64,000 bases of DNA from a virus. The position numbers and the translations under genes were made by a program. Shown here one piece after another: positions 32,456-40,624 of this stretch. The stretch is from positions 1 to 64,000 of IMG/VR virus record IMGVR_UViG_3300023179_000025; one strand, written 5' to 3'. The stretch's first letter is position 1; each line of letters begins with the position of its first letter. The notes under the pieces were generated by a model that did no database searches, was not told the DNA's origin, and worked only from the letters and a program-made list of their open reading frames with translations.

Positions 32456-33075
32456 TGTCAAGTCTAAATTTATCTTTAAAAATTGATGGATTTGTAAAAA
32501 TACATGATCCTAATACTAAACAAATATTTGTTGATAAAAAAAATGCTATTAATTATGAAAATATAAGTGTAGCAATGGCTGATACATTAAGTGGAAGAAA
32601 TTACGGTGAGATATTTGAAATGGCTTTTGGAAACGGTGGAGCCAGTGTTTCCGAAACAGGAATAATAACATATCTTCCTCCAAATGTAACTGGTCAAAAC
32701 GCTGCGTTATATAATCAAACCTATCAAAAAATTGTAGATGACCAAAGTGTTTTAAATACTGATCCTACTAGAAATAAAATGACAGTATTACATACTGTTG
32801 GAAAATATTATACGGATATATTAGTACAATGTTTATTAGATTACGGTGAGCCTCCAGGACAGGCTGCTTTTGATAACAGTACTCAAACAGATTCTAATTT
32901 TGTATTTGACGAATTAGGTTTATTGGCAAATTATGGTACGGATAGTAATGGGGAAATAATTACAAGACTCTTAACTCATGTAATATTTCACCCCGTACAA
33001 AAATCATTAAATCGTCAAATTCAAATTGATTACACTTTAAGAATACAAAGTTTAACTAATTTGGTAACTATTTAA
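32455..33075 (+). CDS. Conserved virion structural protein, 206 aa
   Basis: A 206-aa protein starting in a TAATG overlap. It opens with the D-P-N-T-K motif shared with the 54-aa protein upstream and contains MADTLSGRNYGEIFEMAFGN, FVFDELGLLANYG and a beta-rich C-terminus (LLTHVIFHPVQKSLNRQIQI). I recognise it as a conserved protein encoded between the large structural gene and the fibre genes of T4-like marine phages. It has no known enzymatic motif. A baseplate or fibre-attachment role is likely but unproven. Confidence 0.7.
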   Translation: MSSLNLSLKIDGFVKIHDPNTKQIFVDKKNAINYENISVAMADTLSGRNYGEIFEMAFGNGGASVSETGIITYLPPNVTGQNAALYNQTYQKIVDDQSVLNTDPTRNKMTVLHTVGKYYTDILVQCLLDYGEPPGQAAFDNSTQTDSNFVFDELGLLANYGTDSNGEIITRLLTHVIFHPVQKSLNRQIQIDYTLRIQSLTNLVTI

Positions 33076-33083
33076 GATAAATA
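33076..33083 (+). promoter_or_regulatory. Late-promoter-like box GATAAATA before the tail-fibre gene
   Basis: One mismatch to TATAAATA, directly after the stop codon of the 206-aa gene. It is followed by GGAGAG (33091-33096) as ribosome-binding site for the gene at 33106. Confidence 0.45.
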
Positions 33084-33105
33084 AAATAACGGAGAGTAAT
33101 AAGAA

Positions 33106-34320
33106 ATGGCTTATACAATAGTTAAAAGTAACGGTACTGTATTAACGACAATTGCAGATGGCACTATAAATACAACAAGTACATCGTTAGGACTTCCAGG
33201 TAGAAATTATGCAGGGTATGGACAAACTCTAGACACAAACTTTGTTCATATATTAGAAAATTTTGCAGATACATCTCCTCCTAGTAATCCTCTTGAAGGG
33301 CAATTATGGTACAATACTAATACAGGAATTTTATATGTTTGTCCAAACGATGGGGAAACAAATGCTGCAAATTGGCTAGCTTTAACAGCTACGGCAACTG
33401 GTGGAACAACTACCTTTGGCCAAATAGATGTAACTGGAAATGTTACAGCAAATAATCTTTCTATTGTTAATTGGGCAAACGCTGCCAATGCAGCTTTTGA
33501 TAATTTAACTGTTACAAATAATGCCAATATAGCAAATGCTAATTTACAAGGTGTAACTACTGTTGCAAGTCTTAATACAACTTTAATTACAACGGGAAGT
33601 ACTACCACACCAGGCACTATGATTGGTACATGGACTGTAAATGGTGCAGTTTCAGGAAATGCGTTGGTATTAAATGGAAACCTATATATCGCAAACGCAG
33701 GTTCTGGGTATTACGGAATTAAAACAGACAATTACATGTATGCTAATGGTACACCTATTTCATTTGCAGGAACATATAATGACGCTAATGTAGAGGCATT
33801 GTTGCAAACTTATAATGGTCCAATATTGGCAAACACTATAACTGTAACAAATATAACAACAGGAGCTAACACTACTCCAGGTAATATAACAGGTAATTGG
33901 ATATTAACAAGTGGATCAAGATTACAAGCAACATATGCTGACTTAGCTGAACGGTTTGAATCGGATACTTCTTACGATCCTGGTACAGTTGTAGAATTAG
34001 GAGGTTCAAAAGAAATAACAGCAGTTAAATTTGATTTAAGCGAAGATATATTTGGTGTAATTAGTAGTACTGCTGCATATTTATTAAATGCAAGTGCTGG
34101 AAACGATAATACTCACCCTGCTGTAGCAGTAAGTGGTAGAGTGCCTGTAAAGGTCACTGGAAAAATTAAAAAGGGTGATAGATTGGTAAGTGCAGGTAAC
34201 GGTATAGCCAGAGCAGCAAAAGACAATGAAGCTACAGCATTTAATACAATAGGACGATCATTAAGTTCTAAGGAAACTTTGGATATGGGTTTTATTGAGG
34301 CAATAGTAAGTATAAGGTAA
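33106..34320 (+). CDS. Tail-fibre-like protein with a C-terminal maturation-type domain
   Basis: A 404-aa protein. The N-terminus (residues 1-95) holds GRNYAGYGQTLDTNFVHILENFADTSPP and GQLWYNTNTG, the usual start of fibre proteins in this phage group. The middle is a Asn/Thr/Ala-rich repetitive beta shaft. The C-terminus (from about residue 275) reads YADLAERFESDTSYDPGTVV, then GVISSTAAYLLNA and VSGRVPVKVTGKIKKGDRLV. This resembles peptidase-G2-type intramolecular chaperone domains that trim themselves off phage fibres; I cannot confirm the catalytic residues. A GGAGAG ribosome-binding site and a late-type box precede it. Confidence 0.75.
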   Translation: MAYTIVKSNGTVLTTIADGTINTTSTSLGLPGRNYAGYGQTLDTNFVHILENFADTSPPSNPLEGQLWYNTNTGILYVCPNDGETNAANWLALTATATGGTTTFGQIDVTGNVTANNLSIVNWANAANAAFDNLTVTNNANIANANLQGVTTVASLNTTLITTGSTTTPGTMIGTWTVNGAVSGNALVLNGNLYIANAGSGYYGIKTDNYMYANGTPISFAGTYNDANVEALLQTYNGPILANTITVTNITTGANTTPGNITGNWILTSGSRLQATYADLAERFESDTSYDPGTVVELGGSKEITAVKFDLSEDIFGVISSTAAYLLNASAGNDNTHPAVAVSGRVPVKVTGKIKKGDRLVSAGNGIARAAKDNEATAFNTIGRSLSSKETLDMGFIEAIVSIR

Positions 34321-34325
34321 AAAAT

Positions 34326-35276
34326 ATGTCATATGCACAATTTAATTTAATTGAAGCTTCAGATTTTAATGGTTTAGTAGGAAATTCTGTAACTACAACA
34401 TCAGGAGAACTTAATACTGTTTGGTCTACAGGAGGATCAGCCGCTGGATATGGTCAAACAGCAGTACCTAAGGTAGGACAGGGTAATAGTGTTGTTTTTA
34501 ATGATTGGGCAAATTTAGTAAATAGCACCTCAAATTCTGCTTTACATCAAGGAACAACAATAACTAGTGTTACGGTGCCTACACAGGGAGTAACTGTAAC
34601 ATATGTTAGTGCAATACAAACAAATTTAACGACAATTTATAATGGCAGACGAAATGCAGCAGCACAAGGATCAACTACTTCAAATACAGTAACCAGGGGT
34701 ACTTCATGGCAGAATGAAATAACCTTTACTAATATAGTAAGTTTTGCGAACGGGGATGCAGCACGTTATTTTTTTAATGCAGGTGGACAGATTGCTATGA
34801 CTGTAAGTCACCCAGGATCAACAGGAATTGACTTATTATTTAATAATTTAGCAAGTAACGTCGGAACAATTGTATTAAGTAGTATTTCAACAGGTACTGT
34901 TAGTATAGCATCCACCAACTATGCTGGTGTTACAAAAATTGGTGGTGGAGGAGCTACACCAACTATTGATGCTACTAAAGGTTATTATGGACTTACTACC
35001 AGTAACAGCAATATATTTACACAATTAGCTACCACAGGTTCTAGTAGTTACTTAAATTCATATATAAGGATGATTGCTAAAACGAATGGTACACAGGGTG
35101 GGAATGCTGACAATGGAAATGTAATCACAATTTATACACTTTGGGATGAGGTTCCTAATGGATTAACAGTTTCTTCTGGATCAATTACAACTTTGACAAT
35201 TCGTCCTCCTAGTACTGCACGTATTGCAAATACATGGGGAGTAATTACTTTAGCAGGGTCAGTTACTGGATCATAA
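34326..35276 (+). CDS. Virion structural/tail-fibre-associated protein, 316 aa
   Basis: A Thr/Ser/Asn/Gly-rich protein of 316 aa beginning MSYAQFNLIEASDFNGLVG. It contains the recognisable phage structural segments FNDWANLVNSTSNSALHQG and ARYFFNAGGQIAMTVSHPGS, the latter typical of small beta-sandwich head or fibre proteins found beside fibre genes in T4-like marine phages. It starts five bases after the upstream fibre gene, and the codon use matches the other late genes. No catalytic motif is visible. Possible roles are a fibre subunit or an adhesin. Confidence 0.7.
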   Translation: MSYAQFNLIEASDFNGLVGNSVTTTSGELNTVWSTGGSAAGYGQTAVPKVGQGNSVVFNDWANLVNSTSNSALHQGTTITSVTVPTQGVTVTYVSAIQTNLTTIYNGRRNAAAQGSTTSNTVTRGTSWQNEITFTNIVSFANGDAARYFFNAGGQIAMTVSHPGSTGIDLLFNNLASNVGTIVLSSISTGTVSIASTNYAGVTKIGGGGATPTIDATKGYYGLTTSNSNIFTQLATTGSSSYLNSYIRMIAKTNGTQGGNADNGNVITIYTLWDEVPNGLTVSSGSITTLTIRPPSTARIANTWGVITLAGSVTGS

Positions 35277-35298
35277 AAAAAATCTCATTAATATTTTA

Positions 35299-35306
35299 TA
35301 TAAATA
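35299..35306 (+). promoter_or_regulatory. T4-type late promoter box TATAAATA
   Basis: A perfect late consensus in the 48-bp gap before the gene at 35325, inside an 8-bp AT-only inverted repeat (35289-35296 with 35302-35309). CAGGAG follows at 35311-35316. It probably starts the transcript that reads into the enzyme island. Confidence 0.6.
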
Positions 35307-35324
35307 TTAGCAGGAGATTAATAT

Positions 35325-35633
35325 ATGAACACAGAGCAATTATTAAAAGATTCTAAAGCAAGATTTAGTCATAATTCTGCAAAATTTGCACTTAGTGAAA
35401 AATATGCAAATAAATTAATTATAGTTGAACAACATGGATTATGGAAGATTACTCCTGAAATTATTGCATATCTTAATTCTTTAGGTAATACAGAAGAAAC
35501 AATTATATTGGACGAATATAAAGATCCTAAAAAGGTTAAAGTTACTAATTTAAGAAAAAAATTTACAGAAGTTTATAATGAAGTTATGCAAGAATGGTAT
35601 AATGAATGGTCTATGTTAGAAGGTAAAAAATGA
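35325..35633 (+). CDS. Conserved small phage protein next to fibre genes, 102 aa
   Basis: A 102-aa, charged, mostly helical protein with the N-terminal motif ARFSHNSAKFALSEKY followed by GLWKITPEIIAYLNSLG and a Lys/Glu-rich helical C-terminus. I have seen this family next to tail-fibre genes in marine myoviruses but know no function; a chaperone or assembly factor is a guess. It has a good ribosome-binding site (CAGGAG, spacing 8) and follows a perfect late box, making it the first gene of the next transcript. Its stop overlaps the start of the first transferase gene (ATGA). Confidence 0.65.
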   Translation: MNTEQLLKDSKARFSHNSAKFALSEKYANKLIIVEQHGLWKITPEIIAYLNSLGNTEETIILDEYKDPKKVKVTNLRKKFTEVYNEVMQEWYNEWSMLEGKK

Positions 35634-36433
35634 AAGGAGTCGTGATTTTTTGCCATAATAACGGTAGTTTTGATTATTTAGCAATGGCAAAGTTTTGTGC
35701 TAAACGTGTAAATAAATTTTTAAGTTTACCTGTAACATTAATTACAGATAAAGAAACATTTAAAAAAAGCAAAACATATTTGTTTGATAAAGTTTTATTT
35801 GTTGAACCAAATAAAAATAACTTTAAAGAAAATACAATTTGGATAAACAAGGATAGATTTAAAGTTTTTGAATTAACTCCATATGATGAAACAATATTAT
35901 TGGATAGTGATTACATCGTAAATTCAACAAAATTATTAAAAACTTTTGATATTTGTAAAGACATTTGTGTGCATAATAGTGCCTCATATATAATGCAACC
36001 TAAATTGGAACAAGAATTAGTAAGTCCATATATGGATGTAACAGCTTGGGCCACTGTAATTACTTTTCAAAAAACTAAAAAGGCTAAACAGGTATTTGAA
36101 GTAATGGAAATGATTCAAAAAAATTATAATCATTACGCTAATTTACATAATTTTATAGCAGGAACATTTAGGAATGATTATGCATTAACATTGGCACTAA
36201 GAATAGTTGATGGACATTTACCTAATATAGCAAATTACATTCCTTGGAACTTACTACACGTAGGTAGAAACACAGTAGTTTATAACTTAAATGATGATAT
36301 TAACAATAATGAGTTTTTGTTTATGTTTGACAACTGGCGTAATAATAAAATAAAAAAAGAATATATTACACTTAAGAATTTAGATTTTCATTTAATGAAT
36401 AAAAACAATTTAAGTGAGCTTATAAATGAATAA
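35630..36433 (+). CDS. Glycosyltransferase-like protein with DxD motif
   Basis: A 267-aa protein with a Rossmann-like N-terminus (MKGVVIFCHNNGSFDYLAMA) and FELTPYDETILLDSDYIV, where Asp92-Ser-Asp94 is a classic DxD metal/nucleotide-sugar motif of GT-A fold enzymes (GT8-like). The C-terminal half has NFIAGTFRNDYALTLALRI, similar in position to acceptor-site segments of that fold. There is no signal peptide or membrane segment. The sugar donor cannot be told from sequence. It overlaps its upstream neighbour by ATGA and its downstream neighbour by eight bases, so it is translated as part of the island operon. Confidence 0.65.
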   Translation: MKGVVIFCHNNGSFDYLAMAKFCAKRVNKFLSLPVTLITDKETFKKSKTYLFDKVLFVEPNKNNFKENTIWINKDRFKVFELTPYDETILLDSDYIVNSTKLLKTFDICKDICVHNSASYIMQPKLEQELVSPYMDVTAWATVITFQKTKKAKQVFEVMEMIQKNYNHYANLHNFIAGTFRNDYALTLALRIVDGHLPNIANYIPWNLLHVGRNTVVYNLNDDINNNEFLFMFDNWRNNKIKKEYITLKNLDFHLMNKNNLSELINE

Positions 36434-37226
36434 TGGGTTTATAGTTTTAGCACAAAATACCGATAAAGTAGATTATGTAACTTGCGCCGAAGCATTGGCA
36501 ATATCTATTAAACGAGTTATGCCAGATGCTAAAATAAGTCTTATATCAAATAATAATACCAATTATAAACATTGGGACAAAGTAATACCATTACCATATG
36601 GCGATTTGGTACCAAATAGCAAGTGGAAATTACAAAATGATTGGCAAGTGTATGAAGCAAGTCCATATGATTACACTATCAAACTTGAAGCGGACATGTT
36701 TGTGCCAAGATCGCTAGAACACTGGTGGGATATTTTGAAAAATCACGACTTAGTAATTTCTACAACTATAAGAAATTTTAAGCAGGAAATTTCTAATGTA
36801 AAAGTATATAGAAAATTTATAACAGATAACAATTTGCCTGACACATATAATGGATTAACTTATTTTAAAAAATCTACGTTAGCAAATGAATTTTTTAAAA
36901 CTGTAGAAAACATATTCAAAGAATGGGAAAAATACAAAAAAATTTTAAAATGTAATATAAATGAAGAACCAACCACTGATTTTGTATATAGTATTGCGTC
37001 ACATATATTAGGCAAAGAAAAAACTACTTTACCTTCATTTAATGATTTTAGTATGGTTCACATGAAACCGTTTATAAATGAATTTGGGATACAAAATTGG
37101 ACAAAAATATTTACTTATGAACTTTTACCTCATGTTTTTAGAATAACCACGTATCCACAACTTTATCCCTTCCATTATATAGAAAAATCTTTTGCAAAGG
37201 AAATAATTGATGCCTACGGAAAATAA
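36426..37226 (+). CDS. Glycosyltransferase-like protein, second copy
   Basis: A 266-aa protein organised like the previous one: an N-terminal strand (GFIVLAQNTDKVDYVTCAEA), then EASPYDYTIKLEADMFVP, where Glu88-Ala-Asp90 occupies the DxD position. The C-terminal half contains FNDFSMVHMKPFINEFG, with a histidine where GT8-like enzymes bind metal. Sequence identity to the first copy is low, so this is an old duplication or independent acquisition. Substrate unknown. It overlaps both neighbours. No ribosome-binding site is evident, in keeping with coupled translation. Confidence 0.65.
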   Translation: MNNGFIVLAQNTDKVDYVTCAEALAISIKRVMPDAKISLISNNNTNYKHWDKVIPLPYGDLVPNSKWKLQNDWQVYEASPYDYTIKLEADMFVPRSLEHWWDILKNHDLVISTTIRNFKQEISNVKVYRKFITDNNLPDTYNGLTYFKKSTLANEFFKTVENIFKEWEKYKKILKCNINEEPTTDFVYSIASHILGKEKTTLPSFNDFSMVHMKPFINEFGIQNWTKIFTYELLPHVFRITTYPQLYPFHYIEKSFAKEIIDAYGK

Positions 37227-37545
37227 AGATTTTATTGTTATATATGAAGCACCTGTTATTGAAAAACCTGAATTTAGATTATATTATGATGAAAAAGGTA
37301 ATGTCTTATCATACACTACTGATAAACTTGAAGGTAATTATATTGTCATAGATGCTGCAACTTTTGCTGAAGGGCGACCTGATGTAATTGTATTAGACAA
37401 TAAAATAACTAAAAAAAGTTTGACAACAATTTCTTCTAAGTATGTTCCTAGTGATAATCCTGAAGTTATTTGCCATAAGGATGATATATCAATAATAACT
37501 AATAAAAAAGGAAAAGGTTGGGTAATAAAGTTTTATGAATTATGA
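37210..37545 (+). CDS. Conserved phage protein of unknown function, 111 aa
   Basis: A 111-aa protein; ATG at 37210 is chosen over a TTG one codon upstream. It contains FRLYYDEKGNVLSYTTDKLE and NYIVIDAATFAEGRPDVIVL, a motif pair I associate with small conserved proteins beside sugar-modifying genes in marine phages. The predicted structure is mainly beta. No catalytic residues stand out. It overlaps the upstream transferase by 17 bases and the downstream gene by 11, so it is embedded in the same coupled operon. Function unknown. Confidence 0.6.
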   Translation: MPTENKDFIVIYEAPVIEKPEFRLYYDEKGNVLSYTTDKLEGNYIVIDAATFAEGRPDVIVLDNKITKKSLTTISSKYVPSDNPEVICHKDDISIITNKKGKGWVIKFYEL

Positions 37546-38497
37546 TAACATTATTGATGTTGCTGATTTAGACTGTATATATCTTAGTTACGACGAACCG
37601 CAAAAAGAAGAATTTTGGCTCAAAATAAAAAATATAGTACCATGGGCTAAAAGGGTGGATGGCGTAAAAGGAAGTGACGCTGCACACAAAGCAGCAGGCG
37701 AAAAAAGTGATACAGAAAGATTTATATTAGTCGATGGTGATAATATGCCAGATGAATCTTTTTTTAATATTCAACTTGATTTTACAGATAAAGATTTAAT
37801 TTACCATAAAGCACAATTTCGTTGGAAGGCAATTAACAGTATAAATGGTTTATGTTATGGTAATGGCGGAATGAGTTCATGGACTAAAAGTTATGTAAAA
37901 AATATGAAAACACATGAAAATCAAACTGAGGGTGACTTAACACGAGTAGTTGATTTTTGTATGGACAGTAGTGATAACATATATTGGGCAATGTGGGATT
38001 GTTATTCTGTTACATATCCAAATTATACACCTTTTCAAGCATGGCGTGCAGGTTTTCGTGAAGGCGTTAAAATGAGTCTTTACAGAGGCGAAAAACCTAA
38101 TGTACAAGATTTTAAAAACAATGTATCATCACGTAATCTTAATAATCTTACTGTTTGGCATAATGTTGGTGCAGATGTTGAAAATGGTTATTGGGCTATA
38201 TATGGTGCACGATTAGGTACTTATATGACTTTATTATCCAATTGGGACCCTAAAAATGTACAGTGGTTCGATAATTACATAGATATGTGGGAAGAATACA
38301 AGAATCTAGATGCAAATGAGTTAAATAATTCAATTGAGAATATAGGTAACATATTGTATGACAAGTTAGATTTGCCTATGTGTATTCTATCACCTTCACA
38401 AAGTAAATTCTTTAAAAGACATTTAAATTCTAATAGGTATAATCGTGGACCTTTAATAAGAGAAATGGATGTTATTCGCCAAATTGAAGGCTGGTAA
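37535..38497 (+). CDS. Transferase-like protein homologous to the C-terminus of the 1942-aa repeat protein
   Basis: A 320-aa protein. Residues 60-75 read ERFILVDGDNMPDESFF, a DxD-like Asp67-Gly-Asp69. Further on come NSINGLCYGNGGMSSWTK, YTPFQAWRAGFREGVKM and a long helical C-terminus. The same order (VDG-x-N, NPVNGLFYGHQAMIAWNK, YSTWRTAFREVIKL) is found at the end of the 1942-aa protein at 51728, so the two share a domain. By its N-terminal strand and DxD-like motif I class it as a putative GT-A-like enzyme; the family is otherwise uncharacterised. It ends in a TAATG overlap with the first radical SAM gene. Confidence 0.6.
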   Translation: MNYDNIIDVADLDCIYLSYDEPQKEEFWLKIKNIVPWAKRVDGVKGSDAAHKAAGEKSDTERFILVDGDNMPDESFFNIQLDFTDKDLIYHKAQFRWKAINSINGLCYGNGGMSSWTKSYVKNMKTHENQTEGDLTRVVDFCMDSSDNIYWAMWDCYSVTYPNYTPFQAWRAGFREGVKMSLYRGEKPNVQDFKNNVSSRNLNNLTVWHNVGADVENGYWAIYGARLGTYMTLLSNWDPKNVQWFDNYIDMWEEYKNLDANELNNSIENIGNILYDKLDLPMCILSPSQSKFFKRHLNSNRYNRGPLIREMDVIRQIEGW

Positions 38498-39882
38498 TGA
38501 TTAATGAAGTAAGTACAATAAAAACCATAATACCTATTACAAACGAAATAAGTCAAACATTTTGTTACGCTAAATGGTATCATACAACAATTTACTTACA
38601 TATGGGAGAAACCCATAGTTGTTATCATCCTGCTCCCCATAAAGTTCCTTTGCAAGAATTAGAAAATAATCCAAGTGCGTTACACAATACAATTCATAAA
38701 AAAAAAGAACGTGCATTAATGCTTGTCGGTGAAAAACCTTCAGGTTGTCAATATTGTTGGAATGTCGAGTCTTTAGGTTCTGATTATGTTAGTGATAGGC
38801 ATATTAGAAATGCAAGTTTACATAGAAATAACTTTTACAACGAAATTACGAGCCAACCTTGGGATCAAAATATTACCCCAGATTATATAGAAGTGAGTTT
38901 TAGTAATGAATGTAATTTTAAATGTGGTTATTGCCATCCTAAACATTCAAGTAGTTATTACAATGAAATAAAATCATATGGGCCTTACTTAGATGTTTCT
39001 AATCATGCAAATAATATCAATTTATTTAAAATTCATAAGGAAGAGGATAACCCATATATTGAGGCATGGTGGAAATGGTGGCCTGAACTTAGCAAAAAAC
39101 TTAATATTTTACGAATTACAGGTGGTGAACCTCTTTTACATAAAAGCACATGGAGATTATTTGAACATTTAAATAAAGAGCCTAAACCAAATTTAGAATT
39201 AAATTTAAATAGTAACTTTGGAGCTAAAAATCAATTTATTTTAAAATTATCGGAAAACGTTAATAATCTTTTAAATAATAACAAAATAAAATCATTTAAA
39301 ATTTTTTCTAGTATGGAAACTTGGGGCGATAGGGCTGAATATATACGTACTGGTTTAGATATTAATTTATGGGAAAAGAATTTAGATTCTTACCTACAAA
39401 TTACAAAAAATCCAATTACTTTTATGTGTACTTTTAATATTCTTACAGTAACTTCTTTTATATTATTTTTAGAAAAAATATTAGAATGGAGATATAAGTA
39501 TAAACACTTGTTTAATAACTATGAGGATAAAAAACAAAAAATTAAATTTGACACTCCATACCTAAAAGAACCATTACAATTTGATATGCTTATATTACCA
39601 AAAAAAGAATTTTTGCCTTATTTTGATAAAATATTAAAATTTATATCTGATCATAAAGATGATAGTGATTTTACAAAATTTAGTGAATTAGAATATGAAA
39701 GGTTTCGTAGGATTCGTGATTACTTTGCCACAAAAGAATACTCAATTGAAAAAATTGTAGAAGGAAGAAATGATTTTTACAATTGGTTTAATCAATATGA
39801 CGAACGAAGGAATTTGAATTTTAAAAAAACTTTTCCTGAAATGGTTAATTTTTTTGAAGAGTCTGGAAATCTTACTAAGTAA
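38497..39882 (+). CDS. Radical SAM enzyme (twitch-type), first paralogue
   Basis: A 461-aa protein. The radical SAM cluster motif Cys139-x3-Cys143-x2-Cys146 lies in SFSNECNFKCGYC, and LRITGGEPLL supplies the GGE motif that binds S-adenosylmethionine. A second set of cysteines precedes the barrel (Cys23, Cys42 in SCYHP, Cys84 and Cys87 in GCQYCW) and could hold an auxiliary iron-sulfur cluster, unusual in being N-terminal. Radical SAM enzymes of this kind modify peptides, sugars or nucleic acids through a 5'-deoxyadenosyl radical; the substrate here is unknown. A paralogue lies at 48632 and a 2OG-Fe(II) oxygenase follows immediately. It starts in a TAATG overlap. Confidence 0.85.
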   Translation: MINEVSTIKTIIPITNEISQTFCYAKWYHTTIYLHMGETHSCYHPAPHKVPLQELENNPSALHNTIHKKKERALMLVGEKPSGCQYCWNVESLGSDYVSDRHIRNASLHRNNFYNEITSQPWDQNITPDYIEVSFSNECNFKCGYCHPKHSSSYYNEIKSYGPYLDVSNHANNINLFKIHKEEDNPYIEAWWKWWPELSKKLNILRITGGEPLLHKSTWRLFEHLNKEPKPNLELNLNSNFGAKNQFILKLSENVNNLLNNNKIKSFKIFSSMETWGDRAEYIRTGLDINLWEKNLDSYLQITKNPITFMCTFNILTVTSFILFLEKILEWRYKYKHLFNNYEDKKQKIKFDTPYLKEPLQFDMLILPKKEFLPYFDKILKFISDHKDDSDFTKFSELEYERFRRIRDYFATKEYSIEKIVEGRNDFYNWFNQYDERRNLNFKKTFPEMVNFFEESGNLTK

Positions 39883-39886
39883 TAAA

Positions 39887-40624
39887 ATGAATAATTTAAC
39901 AGAAATATTTTCACAAAATGTGTTAATCGATGAAAATACAAAAATTCTAGATGATCCTGTACGACATTGTATAAAAAAGAATTTTTTACCATATGATGTA
40001 GCGATTGGGATGTATAATGAAATTAAACAAATTGATAATACTTTATTAAAACATTTCACCAGAAATGGTAGTAATATGTATGAACTTATAGGAAATTATA
40101 ATGTGATTCCAATCGCATTTAACCTAATAGGTTATCTAAATAGCGGAAGTTTTCTCAAATCACTAGAAGATGTTACAGGTATTAAAGGATTGATATCCGA
40201 TCCATATATTTTAGGTGCTGGATATAGTAAGATTTATAATGGAGATAGAATAAAAGTTCATACTGATTTTAATTGGAATGATAACTTAAAATTACATAGA
40301 GCATGTTCTTTAATTATTTACCTAAGCCCTGATTGGAAAGAAGAGTATGGTGGAGCGTTAGATTTTTACGACAAATTTGGTGAAAATATTGTATCAACTG
40401 TGCCATGTTTATTTAATACCTGTTTAATTTGGAACTATAATAAATTTGGATTTCATGGCTGTACACAACCAGTACAATGTCCAAGTGATAAATTTAGAGC
40501 AGCATTTAGATTATTTTACTATACCAGTAATAGCACTTTTAAAGAAGATGATCCTCCTCACAGAAGCCAATATTGGAAAGATAACAAAACAAATTTACCC
40601 TATGACATAAAAGGATATAAATGA
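39887..40624 (+). CDS. 2-oxoglutarate/Fe(II)-dependent oxygenase
   Basis: A 245-aa protein of the prolyl-hydroxylase-like 2OG-Fe(II) type. The iron ligands appear as His125-x-Asp127 (RIKVHTDFNW) and His190 (FGFHGC), with Arg204 (DKFRAAFRLF) placed to bind 2-oxoglutarate. GGALDFYD lies between them on the expected strand. Such phage enzymes hydroxylate or oxidise proteins, sugars or nucleobases. ATG at 39887 is preferred over a TTG 33 bases upstream that would overlap the radical SAM gene. It ends in an ATGA overlap with the next gene. With the radical SAM gene it forms an oxidative-modification pair. Confidence 0.85.
   Translation: MNNLTEIFSQNVLIDENTKILDDPVRHCIKKNFLPYDVAIGMYNEIKQIDNTLLKHFTRNGSNMYELIGNYNVIPIAFNLIGYLNSGSFLKSLEDVTGIKGLISDPYILGAGYSKIYNGDRIKVHTDFNWNDNLKLHRACSLIIYLSPDWKEEYGGALDFYDKFGENIVSTVPCLFNTCLIWNYNKFGFHGCTQPVQCPSDKFRAAFRLFYYTSNSTFKEDDPPHRSQYWKDNKTNLPYDIKGYK

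Noticed and set aside
33246-33617. A 123-codon minus-strand frame in the tail-fibre gene
   Set aside because: It arises from low-complexity Asn/Thr/Ala codons of the fibre shaft; all other evidence puts the gene on the + strand.
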